Assembly: GCA_020631735.1 (NCBI GenBank)
Contig: CM036221.1
Location: forward strand, 17,837,381 to 17,901,380
Direction of reading: 5' to 3'
Length of the DNA stretch: 64,000 nucleotides
From: Saccharum officinarum
Taxonomy: Eukaryota > Streptophyta > Magnoliopsida > Poales > Poaceae
Positions 10,373 to 21,119 of the stretch are shown in pieces. The notes beneath the pieces are model-generated. The model made no database searches. It had not been told where the DNA came from and saw only the letters and a program-made list of their open reading frames with translations. Both the position numbers and the translations under genes were made by a program. Position 1 is the stretch's first letter; the number at the start of each line of letters is the position of its first letter.

Positions 10373-12124
10373 TTTCTTTTCTTCAGCATTTGTTCTCGGT
10401 CGGAGCAGTTGGGCAAGAGATATGTCGTGACAGTTCTTCACCAATATTACGTATTTTTTGTTTTATATATATAATCATTCCGCGGATAGATGCAACTTTT
10501 TGGATATTTTTCAGCACAAGAAAGCAAACACGTAAGGCAACAGGAATAGGGTTGTATGACCGATGCATAGACATGCTTCTTGTGAAAGTTTGTTTCCCAG
10601 AAGGAACCATAACTACTTGGCTATGTTTCCCTGCAAGGAATTTGCAAACAACCAAAGTAAAGGCCAGAATATTTGTAGCTCAAGAACATGGTCCTTTCAG
10701 AACAGATTCCCAACCCAAGCATTTCAGGAATCCAGTGACTCAGCAAGCAGTTGCCTTTATCTTTTCAAATAATTATGCTCGGCTCTCTCTCATCCTTTTC
10801 AGATTTAGACAGGCCGAGTGCTACTTTTTTTTTTCTGAACCAAACTACGGATAGTATTCGGACTGTCTGTATGTTCAGAAAACAGCTCTGCGCATATAGA
10901 TGTTTCAAAGCAAGAAACCAGAAAGGGAGGATGACGTTGGAGATTCGGAAGGAGTCCAGGCTCTCCAGCGAGGTGGGGGACATCGGGAAGCAATGGATGA
11001 CAGCCTCCAGGCCCAAAGGCTCTCTCTCACAGCATCCATTGATTGCTATGAAAATGGGTAACAGGAGCTGTGGATCCGGTTCCTGGTCGTGCTTTGAGAG
11101 CCGCCCATAGTACGTTGACAGGACAAGTTGGCACATGCAGTGGAGGAGGACCTAGTAGACCTGAGAGAGGCAGATGCCACATGCCAGTGCCGGATTGGTA
11201 GGACTGGCAGGCAGGACTCCGAGTCCGATCCATGCTTTGACAGATTCGGATGACAGTGATAAGGATGAAGATTACACCCTGCCACCTTCACTTCACCACA
11301 GCCATCTCTCGAGAGCACCTCATGATGACTCGCAAGTGGCTCAGGTCATGCTAGAGAGGACACCCCACTTCCTATCGCTTCAGGTGAGACAGCCACATCC
11401 ACTCCAGGGATCTCAGAGTCTTTCCTTGAGCTTCAGCGCCAGATGGTTGGGATGCAATCTCAGCTCGTCCAGATGCCGAGAGAGCGGAAAGATAGGTTTG
11501 AGACCCAGCGACACTGTGCAGGGAGGCACGAGGAATAGGATGCCCTAGAAGCTTTGATCGGAGGGCAGATCAGAACACACTTCTTGAGCATATTAGAGAA
11601 GACAAAGCACAAAATGCATACTGTATTAGTTTGCATACGTCTATCACCAGATAGGCTTGCTACCTCCTCAGCTCAGCCCCTAGCTTCTCACCCATGGGCA
11701 GCTTAAATCACGACTAATAATATAATATAGTCCGTTGTTGGCTATATATAAACTTACAACCAATCTATGAGCCCACTTATATAGTAGTTTGCTCACTTAA
11801 TTATAGCATACTTGTTTGTCTCATAAAATTTCTTAATTCTCGTTTCTCTTCTCTCTCCTCCTCTCTCTCCATCACCTCAGCATACAACCCACCTACCTAT
11901 AGCCCCATTATATACTTACTCTTAACCATCTTCTATGTTCAGACAAGGGCAGACAATATCTTTTCTTCAGGAACCCTGCTCCCAACCATTCTCTCTAGGA
12001 ATGACAGTTAGTGCTTCAGACACCTCATATCTCAAGGCATGTCACACATTTTATAGTTGGCAACATTCAGTTTGAGTCTCTAGGTTCACTATTTGCCACT
12101 CCAGTCTCTTCAGCTCCTCAGACA
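10373..12124. other. Unclassified region with short open frames
   Basis: Several overlapping frames occur around 10765-11548 on both strands, none with a domain I can name. Near 11430-11540 one plus frame reads ELQRQMVGMQSQLVQMPRER, which looks coiled-coil-like and could be transposon-derived. The AT-rich piece around 11700-11900 resembles a dispersed grass MITE, but I could not identify its ends. Confidence 0.3.
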
Positions 12125-12361
12125 TACTTCCTCCATCCCTAAATAACTGTTACTTTTGGTTTTCGTGCTGTAAGTTTGATTGGATTTGTAGAAAATACGT
12201 GCAACATTTGTATCTCAAAATAAATTTATTATGAAAATAGATTCAACGATCTATCTAATGATATCAATTTTGTAACATAAATATTAATATTTTTATATAT
12301 ATTTAGTCAAAGTTGTTTTTCGGGAAGCGAAAATGACAGTTATTTAGGGACGGAGGGAGCA
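12125..12361. mobile_element. Stowaway-type MITE (Tc1/mariner)
   Basis: The ends are inverted copies of the classic Stowaway terminus: left TACTTCCTCCATCCCTAAA, right (reverse complement) GCTCCCTCCGTCCCTAAA. The expected TA target site is present on the left and mutated on the right. Length is about 237 bp and the interior is AT-rich and non-coding. Confidence 0.9.
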
Positions 12362-12407
12362 GAACATTCCACTCAACGAGACCCTTGGGAGCCCAACGTT
12401 TTAGGGT

Positions 12408-13499
12408 ATGAACACTAGCTCCATTAGCACTTCAAGCATCATGGCTGACTCAACCATAGTTACAACACAACCAGCTGCCAAGGAGAAGCCTGATACTCCT
12501 ATTGATAAGGCAATTAATCAGCTATCCAACTCAAGTAAGGATGGCAACGGGGCGGGTTCGGATCGGGTAAAATGTCTGGGCACCCAAAACCGAAACCCGA
12601 AGCTAAAACCCAAAACCGCCCCGATCTGCGATTTGGGTGAAAATCCATCCCCAAAACCGAAACCCACGGATCCCGAAACCCGACGGATAATCCAAAACCC
12701 GGAAAATTCTAGATCTGGTGAAGGGATGCGCCAGCGCCGCCGCCCTCTCGCTCCTCCGCCAGGCCGCACGCCTCCCCTGCGCCGCCCGCTCTCGAGCCGC
12801 TCGCCAGCCACCGAGGGCAGAGCCCGTGCCGTGTGCGCCCGCGCCGGCGGATGCGAGAGCAGGGCCGAGGAGGCCGCCCGCCGCTCGCCAACACCGAGGA
12901 GGCCGCCCGCCGCCGCAGAGAGAGAGAGAGAGAGGTCGCGAGCGCTCAGAGAGAGAGAGAGAGAGAAAGAGGGCGTGAACGCGAGGGCCGAGGGGCGAGG
13001 CCTGCCGCCTACATCGCCGGTCACCGCATTGGCGCTCGGCGGGGGAGCGCCCGAGGCCCCGAACGGGAGCGGCCACGCCGCTATCGCCCACCGTCGGGTT
13101 TGGTGGGTGGGTGGCTCGTGGGTTGCTGCGACGATTTGGGAATTTTGGATTTGGATACTCGGGTGAGGGAGAGAGCTGAGGGATGGAGGACTTCAGGATT
13201 ATATATAGCTAGGGTTGGTGATGGGCTTCCAGTGGGCCGAATTCATTCGGGGCCCCGACGGTGATCTGCGGGTGAAGTCAAAGATCCGCCCCAAACCCGT
13301 TAGATTTCGGGTATCCAAACCCGAAAATCCGTGGGCAGTGGGCACAGAGCAGACACCAAAACCGAAACCCGCAGACCCGAAATCCGCGGGTATCCGCCCC
13401 GGATCTGACCCGCTGCCATCTTTAAACTCAAGTGATGAAACATATGCTTCACAATTCATTGTGACTCCACAGGTCGCAACTCCCTCTCTGACCTTTTGA
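12408..13499 (+). pseudogene. Short reading frame split by a hAT insertion
   Basis: A frame starts at the ATG at 12408 (MNTSSISTSSIMADST) and runs into the hAT element at 12536. The sequence right of the element continues in the same phase (DETYASQFIVTPQ) to a stop at 13497-13499. Element plus one target-site copy is 897 bp, a multiple of three, so the flanking pieces are in one frame. Without the insertion it would encode about 64 residues. I do not recognise the protein. It may be the C-terminal part of something larger. Confidence 0.35.
12536..13424. mobile_element. Non-autonomous hAT element, 889 bp, GC-rich interior
   Basis: Terminal inverted repeats are TAAGGATGGCAACGGG (left) and TAAAGATGGCAGCGGG (right, reverse complement). 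The 8-bp target-site duplication AACTCAAG lies at 12528-12535 and 13425-13432. Subterminal repeats of AAACCCGAA-like type are present on both sides. The interior (about 12720-13160) is very GC-rich with two GA-repeat tracts. One plus frame reads ASAAALSLLRQAARLPCAAR, which resembles an organelle transit peptide, so a captured host first exon is possible. No transposase is encoded. Confidence 0.88.
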
Positions 13500-13799
13500 T
13501 GCTTAGATTAGTACTCTTTTTGGTGCTTAGATGCTAAAGCGGGAGAGAGGGTGTGAAATTCAAAGGGAGCATAAGAGTTTGGTACATTAAGAACGTGGTT
13601 TTTAAGCATTTCACTTTGAACTTAATGCATTGTGATACTATGCGTGTTCTTAAGCTAACTCATGGTTTTTGGTGACGTTGTTTCTTAAAGTTTTATTATA
13701 TGTTTCTTATCACCAACACTTGTTTCAGGGGCTTTCTTATGAATCTTAATTGAAACAGTAGCGTCCACCCTGAGATATAGTCGTTGGCCTCGTGCTATC
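13500..13799. other. Spacer between the hAT insertion and a decayed LTR-like segment
   Basis: AT-rich sequence with no frame, domain or repeat end that I can support. Confidence 0.45.
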
Positions 13800-14240
13800 T
13801 ACATATAGCATTATATTCATCGGAAGGTCTGGTTAGGTCACCGGAGAAATCTGGTGCCTACCATGTCGACTAGCCGTTGAAGTAGCTGTTGCCACCGTTG
13901 GAGACCTTTCCTCCAGTGCCCTTTCTCAGGGGTGACCATTGGAGGGTTCCAGTGCCCCTCTGTCTTCTTAGTATAGCTTCTATAGGAGTTCCAATGTTTC
14001 GGTGCCCTAGCACTGAAGTTTTCGGCGTCTCTACGAATTCTCTGTTCTTCTGCCCTATTGACTATACGCCGAGCCTATGCTCCAGTGCTCGGCAACACAA
14101 CACCACTGGAGTTCCGGTGACTGATGCTCTGCCAGGGGCATCATCAGAGTATTTCAGTGCTCCTGTTCAAAGCCCGTTTGACTGTGTTCCTTCATGTCTT
14201 CTCGTCTAGGCTTGGAGTTCTTGCATGTCTTCTAGGGTCT
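13800..14240. repeat. Probable decayed Sirevirus LTR piece
   Basis: Contains scattered half-palindromes of the CACCGGA / TCCGGTG kind, for example CACCGGAGAAATCTGGTG near 13838 and CACTGGAGTTCCGGTG near 14103. These are typical of Sirevirus LTRs in grasses. No LTR boundary, primer site or coding part can be seen, so the call rests on motif style alone. Confidence 0.4.
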
Positions 14241-14849
14241 TCAACACTGCTCCATGTCTTTGCTTGAGGTGTTGATCACTTGATCTTCATGTTGCCTTTG
14301 TCCAAATCTGTTGTTGCATCCATTGAACTACATACCTATACTACAAACATCATTAGTACAAATAGTCATGTTGTCATAAATCACCAAAATTATATATGGT
14401 CCTAGCTAGGTGCCATTTTCCTTACACTGCTCTTTGGAAAGTCACCTCTTGCTCGCCTTCTAAACATCACAACGATGATCGCACATCGACACATACAAGC
14501 AACCAAAAGAAACAAATTTAAAACAGTGCAAAAACATCCAACAATATAAATAGTATACTAAACTATAGTACTCATAACAACGATCACATGGGTGCAAGTT
14601 TCATCGAAAACGAATTTAGAACATTAAAGTTATGATTAAAACAAGTCTCCGGGGGCTAAATCTTGAAAAAACATGTTTTTAGTGACTTTTCTTGAAAATA
14701 GCTGAGATCCATATATTTTATTTACAAAAATAAGAAATTATAGAGGCTTCATTATAAAACAGGGACGGCTAATGGGATCCTCCCCTTTTGACTAGGCAAT
14801 TGACTTTGGTCAAGGTTTGATCTATGCCGTTGATCTCGATTGGACAGTC
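14241..14849. other. Unclassified AT-rich DNA
   Basis: No frame longer than a few dozen codons and no recognisable transposon terminus. Possibly further decayed LTR sequence. Confidence 0.35.
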
Positions 14850-15218
14850 GAGCTAGTGTTATTCTAAACACTAAACGGTAAACAATTGGTTACCCTTTGT
14901 TTAGCATTTATGCCGTTTAAATGGTGTTTAAATGGAGTTAAACGGCCTCAACAGTTTTGTATAGTAACAATAAAATATACATATTTATGCACGTAAAAGT
15001 CAAATATGCTATCAAGTCTATATATTTACACATGTAAAAGGTAATTATTCTATCAAATAATATTTTTGGAAGAAATCTAAATCCCATAACACTTTATATA
15101 CGTAAAATGCTAATTAGTTCAGTGTTGATTGTGGTAGTTGTAATTCTCATAATTGACTAAATTATTAATTAAATGGCCATTTAGCTCATTTAAACACGTT
15201 TAACTCGATTATGTTTAG
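14850..15218. mobile_element. AT-rich DNA-transposon remnant
   Basis: Rich in AAACGG / CCGTTTAA and TTTAAACACGTTTAA motifs arranged in both orientations, a style seen in hAT-like elements of grasses. I could not find a clear terminal repeat or target-site duplication. Confidence 0.4.
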
Positions 15219-15480
15219 GGGCCGTTTGGATCCATTCATTTGGAGAAATTGAAATATACATGATGGATTAGGCTATTTGACTTGGAATTTGACATTCCAT
15301 AACTTTCCCAAGCTCACAAGTAAGTCTATCTCAAATTCATAGGGTGAGAGATGGAAATGGATTCTATAGATCACTCTTCAACTTACAGCACACTTTTCAG
15401 CTCACTTCCCTACAATAAAAATACAACATATAAGTATGTTCCAAGCTCACAAGTAAGCCTATCTCAAATTTAATGGTATT
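15219..15480 (+). mobile_element. Tourist-like (PIF/Harbinger) MITE end
   Basis: Starts with GGGGCCGTTTGGATCC, the usual Tourist-type terminus. The matching right end is not visible. The phrase CCAAGCTCACAAGTAAG occurs at about 15309 and again near 15441, suggesting an internal duplication or rearrangement. Confidence 0.5.
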
Positions 15481-15639
15481 CAGTTGAATCCCTTTTTTTG
15501 GCAAAATGTTCTGTATATATAGTAGATACATTTTTTTTAGCAGAATATATAGTAGATACATATGTGTATTACAGTATTAGATAGAAAAAGAAGAAAATAA
15601 ATAAAGCCAAAATAAATAGAATGTCCACTATTCAGCCAA

Positions 15640-15930
15640 AAACATGCATTTCCCCTTTTCACCCGACGGCCCAACAAGCCCAGCGGCCAGTGGCCCAACT
15701 CCTCCCCTACCAGGCAGCGTACAAGCACATCGTGGGCCAGTGACATCGACACATCGCCCACTTGAGATAGCTGAGGTGAACAGGTGCTCCTTTTCTCTTC
15801 CATTTTCTTTACCAATCCTAAACCCTAGAGCCTACCGGCGGTGGCAGCTGGGTGGCGGACTCCGGCAAGGGCACATCGGCGTTGGCGCGCGTGTGAGCTA
15901 TGTGCAGTGGCGCCACGGGTACGGCCACAC
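15640..15930 (+). other. GC-rich, 5'UTR-like sequence interrupted by the CACTA element
   Basis: Includes AAACCCTAGAGCC near 15819, a phrase common in plant leader sequences, then GC-rich sequence up to the CACTA insertion at 15931. The sequence right of the element (21461 on) may be the other half of the same unit. A frame across 15644-15930 has no domain I can name. Confidence 0.3.
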
Positions 15931-16170
15931 CACTAGTACAGAGACGGGCTTTACTCCCGGTGGGGAACCCCCTCTAGTCCCGGTTCCCCACCCGGGAGCA
16001 AGCATCCGGGACTAAAGGGGGGTCCTTTAGTCCCGGGTGAGGAACCGGGACTAAAGGAGGACCTTTAGTCCCGGTGGGTAACACCAACCGGGACTAAATG
16101 TGCCTCCTGACATGCCACGATGGCCAGCACCTTTAGTCCCGGTTGGTAATACGAACCGGGACTAAAGGTT
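15931..16170. repeat. CACTA left terminal and subterminal repeat array
   Basis: Several inverted pairs of CTTTAGTCCCGG and CCGGGACTAAAG within about 240 bp of the left end. In CACTA elements such subterminal repeats are the binding sites of the element's own DNA-binding protein. Confidence 0.9.
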
Positions 16171-16319
16171 TTTTTTCTTTTCTTTTCATTTTTTTGTTTT
16201 CTTTTCAAAATAGGTTTTCGAAGTCGTATTGTACGCTGCTAATTATACATTTATACGCGCATATAGTATGTTTCGGTTCAAGCACAATGAACGTATTAAA
16301 TCACACAATTCAAGCATAG

Positions 16320-16320
<1 letters not shown>

Positions 16321-16387
<67 letters not shown>
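16321..16387. repeat. (AT)n microsatellite inside the CACTA element
   Basis: An uninterrupted AT dinucleotide run of roughly 33 units, followed by GCATGCATC and ATGCATGCATGC. Open frames across it are artefacts. Confidence 0.97.
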
Positions 16388-16410
<23 letters not shown>

Positions 16411-16534
16411 TGCATCATATATATATTTACATGCATGCATGCATATGTGTATTTTACATTATATTATTTCATGTGCATATATTACAAAAGATTGCATTAT
16501 AGTTGTTGTGACATAACGAGTTTCTTCTCATCCT

Positions 16535-16905
16535 CTAGCTTGGCTTCAATGGCAGTGTTGGGTCGAAGTAGAACTCGCCCTTGGAATCGATGACCTGCTC
16601 ATTAAAAAATCCGGCTATAGACTCTTGAATTGCTTTGATTTGGTCTTGCCGTATGACCTTTTCCTCCAACCATCGAGTCTACAGGTTTGAATTAAAGGAA
16701 AATAAATTAATATATGTACATATATATATAAAGACATAGTAACATAATCAATAATAATAATTAAATGAATATATAGTGTATTTTTAACGTACTTTGAGTC
16801 TCTCTGTAGGAGTTCTTTGGGAGACCACCTTGATAAACTTGCAAACATAGTAACCACAGTAGTTGTTCCCCTGTTCCTGCCTCAGACACCACTTTACGAG
16901 AAAAA
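16535..16905 (-). pseudogene. C-terminal end of a CACTA-borne Ulp1-type cysteine protease
   Basis: An exon about 16905-16793 encodes CLRQEQGNNYCGYYVCKF. The Q..GNNYCGYYVC context is that of the active-site cysteine of C48 (Ulp1/SENP-like) peptidases, carried by many plant transposons. A GT donor (GTACGT) follows at 16792. The next exon, from an AG at 16679, covers 16678-16535, includes GFFNEQVIDSKGEFYFDP and ends in TAG. The His and Asp parts of the catalytic triad should lie upstream but are not seen, so this is probably a truncated gene. Its function in transposition is unknown. Confidence 0.7.
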
Positions 16906-17186
16906 GATTTGTCATCCAATCTGGTGATCCGGTGAAAGCTATATGTTTAATTAATAAAGATGATGCGATTCAGGGGACTTACTTTCAATGGGATTACATT
17001 CAGTGGTGATCCGGTGAAAGCTATGTGTTATTTTTGATAAACTAAAAAACGCTTAGTTTACAAACTGGGTATCAAAATTGAGTTCCTATTTGACCATTAT
17101 ATATCCTACAACAAATCCTTCAAAAAAACCCTACATGAATATATTTGGATAAAATTTCGTTAACAAACATTGATCTATGTCCTCGG

Positions 17187-17330
17187 TGGAGGGCCTCGGG
17201 CGCGGAGGAGGGCGCGGTGGAGGGCCTCGGGCGCGGAGGAGGGCGAGGGCGCGGTGGAGGGCCTCGGGCGCGGAGGAGGGCGCGGTGGAGAGCCACGGGC
17301 GCGGAGGAGGGGCACGGGCGCGCGCGGTGG
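17187..17330. repeat. GC-rich tandem repeat, four units of about 31-42 bp
   Basis: Units begin GTGGAGGGCCTCGGGCGCGG and vary by short GAGGGC or GGGCGC insertions. On the minus strand they read as proline/arginine-rich codons just downstream of a TATA-like box, so they may belong to the first exon of the gene that ends in the Ulp1 piece. Frames on the plus strand are compositional. Confidence 0.85.
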
Positions 17331-17468
17331 AGGCCGCACGAGGAAGAAGACGGCGGCGCCGGTGTCACGGAAGACGAACGGACGCGGTGCGAGGAGAAGA
17401 GGGCGGCGGTGTTCGACGAGGAAGAAGACGAGCGGATCGATCTGCCAGGCGCCGGAGGTTATATAGCA

Positions 17469-17690
17469 GAGGAGAATTACTCCCGGTTCCAGCCACCAAC
17501 CGGGAGTAAAGGTATACCTTTACTCCCGGTGCGTGTTACCAACCGGGAGTAAAGGTATACCTTTACTCCCGGTTGGTAACACGCACCGGGAGTAAAGGCT
17601 TTTTTGGCGGGCCACGAAACTGCAGCCCACCTTTACTCCCGGGTGGGCTTCCCACCCGGGAGTAAAGGTGGCCTGCAGTTTTGTTTCCCG
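17469..17690. repeat. Internal CACTA-type subterminal array next to a TATA-like box
   Basis: Inverted pairs of TTTACTCCCGG and CCGGGAGTAAA, the same style as the element's ends but using ACTCCC. On the minus strand it is followed at once by GCTATATAACC (TATA-like, about 17458-17466) and a GC-rich leader. This looks like the 5' end of a second CACTA element, or a second promoter, in the interior. Confidence 0.8.
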
Positions 17691-18115
17691 CCTGTTTTAA
17701 GGAATAGTCTTGTTAAATACAATAGAAATGCAATAGTTTTTATTAAATACATAGTAAATTAAATAAAAGGCATAAAATTATTTTGTTAAAAATATGAATT
17801 TTATTTTTGTTTATTGCACATAGGAAAAATCGATAACCTAACTTTTTTTATTTTTTGTTAGAATTATGAAACATAATGTAACTAATATTTATTATTTCGT
17901 TAATGCAAAATGTATTGTTTAATTAAAATTATTAAAATTATTGGTTTTGGACAGGAAATTTGTTTTCACATCATTTTAACGTTAATATTTTAATATTTCA
18001 TCACTCAGTAACCAAATCAAACATTGATTTAATTTGAAACATGACATAATAAACATCTGAATTCACAATTATTACATAATATCTCAAACACACACTATAT
18101 TAAATCACTATATCA
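17691..18115. other. AT-rich non-coding spacer inside the CACTA element
   Basis: About 425 bp of very AT-rich sequence downstream of the transposase C-terminal frame. No frame or repeat is seen. It may be the 3' untranslated region of that gene. Confidence 0.5.
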
Positions 18116-19273
18116 TCAAGTGGGCACAGCAGTGAACTTCTTCTTTACGTATGTCCCTTGGTTATGATCGCTTCGTAACCATGGAGTGTCCTCATCATTT
18201 ACCAAGATGCTAGGGTCTTTGTTCACTTTGAAGGGCGGAATTCGGTCATCCTTTTCATATTCTTCTGACATGTCCGACTTGTCCTCAATTCCCACGATGA
18301 CTCTTTTCCCTGAAAGAACTATGTGGCGCTTTGGCTCTTTGGTTGAGTCATTATCGTTTTTCCCTCTTTTTGGTTTGGTAGACATATCATTGACATAGAA
18401 CACCTGATTCACATCCTTGGCAAGGACGAATGGTTCGTCTTTGTACCCAATATTACTAAGGTCTACTGTTGTCATTCCATACTCGTTGTCTACTGTTACC
18501 CCGCCTCCGGTCACCTTGACCCATTGGCACTTGAACAATGGGATCTTCAAAGTAGGTGCATATTCTAGTTCCCATATTTCATCTATGCGTCCATAATATG
18601 TCTGCTTATTCCCATTCGGGTCTGTGGCATCTATGCGGACACCACTGTTTTGGTTGGTACTCCTTTTATCTTGGGCTACTGTGTAGAATATGTTCCCATT
18701 TATCTCGTACCCTTTGTATGTGACGATATGCCATGATGGTTGCATAGCCAATAAATACAGTTGCTCATGGATGCTCTCATCACCTTGACATTTTTTTCGC
18801 AACCAACTGCCGAAAGTTTCCATGTGCTTATGCGTAATCCAAGCTTCAGTCTTCCCTGGAAACTCGGATCGTAAGAGATCCTTGTGTGTCTCAATATACG
18901 GATCTACCAAAGAGGAGTTCTGTAGAACTGTGTAGTGCGCTTTATTGAAATAATCATCATCCGTACCAATATATGTTTTCCTCCCTAGTGTCCCCTTTCC
19001 GCTTAGTCTCCCCTCATGTCTCGATTCAGGAACACCAATCGAGTCAAGGTCGGGAATAAAGTCAACACAGAACTCAATGACCTCTTCTGTTCCATAGCCC
19101 TTGGCGATGCTTCCTTCTGGGCGAGCACGGTTGTGAACATATTTCTTCAGGACTCCCATGAATCTCTCTAAGGGGAACATATTGTGTAGGAACACAGGAC
19201 CGAGAGTGAAAATCTCCTTGACTAGGTGAACTAGGAGGTGTGTCATAATATCAAAGAAGGAAGGAGGGAACAC
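18116..19273 (-). pseudogene. CACTA transposase C-terminal region (DUF4218 and DUF4216)
   Basis: A 385-codon frame. The start resembles the DUF4218 region (PPSFFDIMTHLLVHLVKEI, then FPLERFMGVLKKYV), which lies downstream of the catalytic core in TNPD-type transposases. The second half has the DUF4216 pattern (YYGRIDEIWELEYAP, VPLFKCQW-like IPLFKCQWVKV). Reading begins directly after the deletion scar at 19248-19331, so the Met at the start of the frame is unlikely to be the natural start. The frame is long and uninterrupted, which suggests the deletion is recent. Without the Transposase_21 domain it should be catalytically inactive. Confidence 0.9.
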
Positions 19274-19331
19274 TAACTCAAAGCTGACGAGACATTAAAC
19301 CATATCAAAGAAGGAAGGAGGGAACACTAAC
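19248..19331. repeat. 30-bp direct repeats at the transposase deletion junction
   Basis: Copies at 19248-19277 and 19302-19331 (starting ATATCAAAGAAGGAAGGAGG) are separated by 24 bp. They sit exactly where the catalytic domain is missing, consistent with repair of an abortive-gap break with a small filler duplication. Confidence 0.9.
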
Positions 19332-19341
19332 ATCACCAGGG

Positions 19342-20112
19342 TCATCTCGCCTGACGCGACGCATGGCATACCGGGCATGCATCTAATTTCTCGTACTCTT
19401 TGCCATGGTATAGGATGCAGTCATTAGGACATGCATGTATCTTCTCTATTTCTAGCCCCATAGGACAGATAACTTGTTTTGCTTCGTAGGTAGTGGCGGG
19501 CAATTCATTGTACTTCGGAAGCATCTTCTTTTGGATTTTTAGTAACTCTCCAAATCCCTTGTCAGATACACCATTCTTTGCCTTCCATTGCAGCAATTCT
19601 AGTGTGGTTCCCAACTTTTTCTGCCCTGCATCACAAGTTGGGTACAACAATTTCTTGTGATCTTCTAGCATCCGCTCGAACTTGATCTTCTCCTTTTCAC
19701 TTTCACATTCTCTTTGTGCATCACGAATGACCTGACAAAGATCATCAGCCGGCTCATCTTCTACGGCTACCTCTTCTTCAGCTTCTCCCATTGCAGTATC
19801 ATTGAGGCACGCACCATCAGGAATAATATCATTGTCGTCCCATTTTTCTTCTTCATCTTCTTCCATTACAACACCGGTTTCTCCGTGCTTTGTCCAACAA
19901 ATATAGTTTGGCATGAAACCCGACTTGAACAAGTGTGAATGAAGAGTCCTTGAGCAAGGATATTCCACTGTATTCTTACATATGGCACATGGGCAGCACA
20001 TGAAACCGTCGCGTTTGTTTGTCTCGGCCGCACGTAATAAAGAATGTACGCCGTCAATGAACTCTTGTGAGCGGCGATCAGCATTATAAATCCAATGACG
20101 GCTCATCTGCAT
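19342..20112 (-). pseudogene. CACTA transposase N-terminal region (transposase-associated domain)
   Basis: The frame begins near MSRHWIYNADRRSQEFIDGV and includes CCPCAICKN and H..LFKSGFMPNYICW, the Cys/His pattern of the transposase-associated domain (PF13963). An acidic linker follows, then a segment ending with CPNDCILYHGKEYEKLDACP and a further Cys motif, where the catalytic DDE region would normally begin. The frame stops at 19342 just past that point. The start ATG lies at 20106-20104 or 20112-20110. This is the first part of the same protein as the downstream frame at 18116-19273. Confidence 0.9.
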
Positions 20113-20194
20113 TACATGACATAAATATCATATTAAAACCTAGATCATAATTAATTATTTATATAACATGCGTGCCACCACAAAAGATACAAAT

Positions 20195-20731
20195 TTATGA
20201 AAGCATCGCTACAATGTAGACAATCTCAACTACCACTAAAAGAACTAAAGCTAAAATACATTTCAGGAGCACAAGGATTTCGCGACCAATCTCAACTAAA
20301 ACAGACAGATCCCCCGATTGTGCAACATCTTTGGGCTTCTTCGGCTGGATCACTGCCTCATTAGCCGCCGTATCTGCCTGTTGTGCAAGATATTTTTGCA
20401 CGAGTTCAACATACTCTTCCTCCCAGTAGAAGCCTGAACATCGTCCACTGCCATCCCACTGAAATTAAAACAAAAAAATTAGAACTTTAATCACAACCAT
20501 CATGAAAATAGGTATAAACTAACCATAATCATTAAATACGATAAAATAACTCACATTGCGATCCGGACACTTGTAGAAGATACGATCCTTGTTGGGACCC
20601 TCCTTCTTCACTCGGTACTCCATCACAATCTTCGTCTCATCATGACACTTGCCACATGGAATGAGAGGAAGGCCCGGCCTAAGTCGCTTTGAAAACCCAT
20701 GAGAGGCCGAGGACCCGGAAGCAGTTGCCAT
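20195..20731 (-). CDS. CACTA-borne GRF-type zinc-finger protein, two exons
   Basis: Exon 1 (20731-20555) starts at the ATG at 20731 and contains LIPCGKCHDETKIVMEYRV followed by FYKCPDR, the Cys pattern of GRF zinc fingers (predicted nucleic-acid binding). A GTGAGT donor follows, and an AG at 20459-20460 opens exon 2 (20458-20195), which has SGRCSGFYWEEEYVELVQKY and ends with a hydrophobic LLKCILALVLLVVVEIVYIV stretch, a likely membrane anchor. This small protein type accompanies grass CACTA elements. Its role is not established. About 146 residues with no break in the reading frame. The promoter would lie in or near the right subterminal array. Confidence 0.78.
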
Positions 20732-21119
20732 CTACTCTCTATACTCATTTTTTAATACACTATAAATTTCTTCTTTTATAAACAAATAAAATTAACAAAC
20801 TATAAAATTATCTACATCTCTAAACAATGATTTAACCTTCTTTCATGTAAATATGCAAGCTTAAAGTGATTTTGAGCTCAAATTGCTTACAAATGAAAAA
20901 AAACCACAATAAAGAACCATAAATATATATAGTGAATAAAATGGCATAAGAAAATGGTAAAAAATGAGAGTATGAGATTGGTAACCTTTACAACTGAAGA
21001 ATCGACGGAGGAATCGAAGAATGGATGGAGGAACAATGGAGGGAGGGAGGAAGCAAGAACACCAGTGAGCTTCAAAATGTGCTGAGCTCGGGCTCGGGGA
21101 GGAAGGAGGAGACGGCCGA

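Noticed and set aside
12408..13166. 252-codon frame as a single protein gene
   Set aside because: It crosses the left border of a hAT element with clear terminal repeats and target duplication. Most of it translates GC-rich and GA-repeat transposon sequence.
13215..13499. Separate 94-codon frame right of the hAT element
   Set aside because: Its first two thirds translate the hAT subterminal repeats. Only the last about 22 codons are flanking sequence and they belong to the split frame described.
16229..16516. Open frames across the AT microsatellite
   Set aside because: They encode only alternating Ile/Tyr from the AT run on both strands.
17145..17552. Glycine/arginine-rich plus-strand frames in the CACTA interior
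   Set aside because: They translate the GC-rich tandem repeat. The context (TATA box, arrays, Ulp1 exon) places the real transcript on the minus strand.
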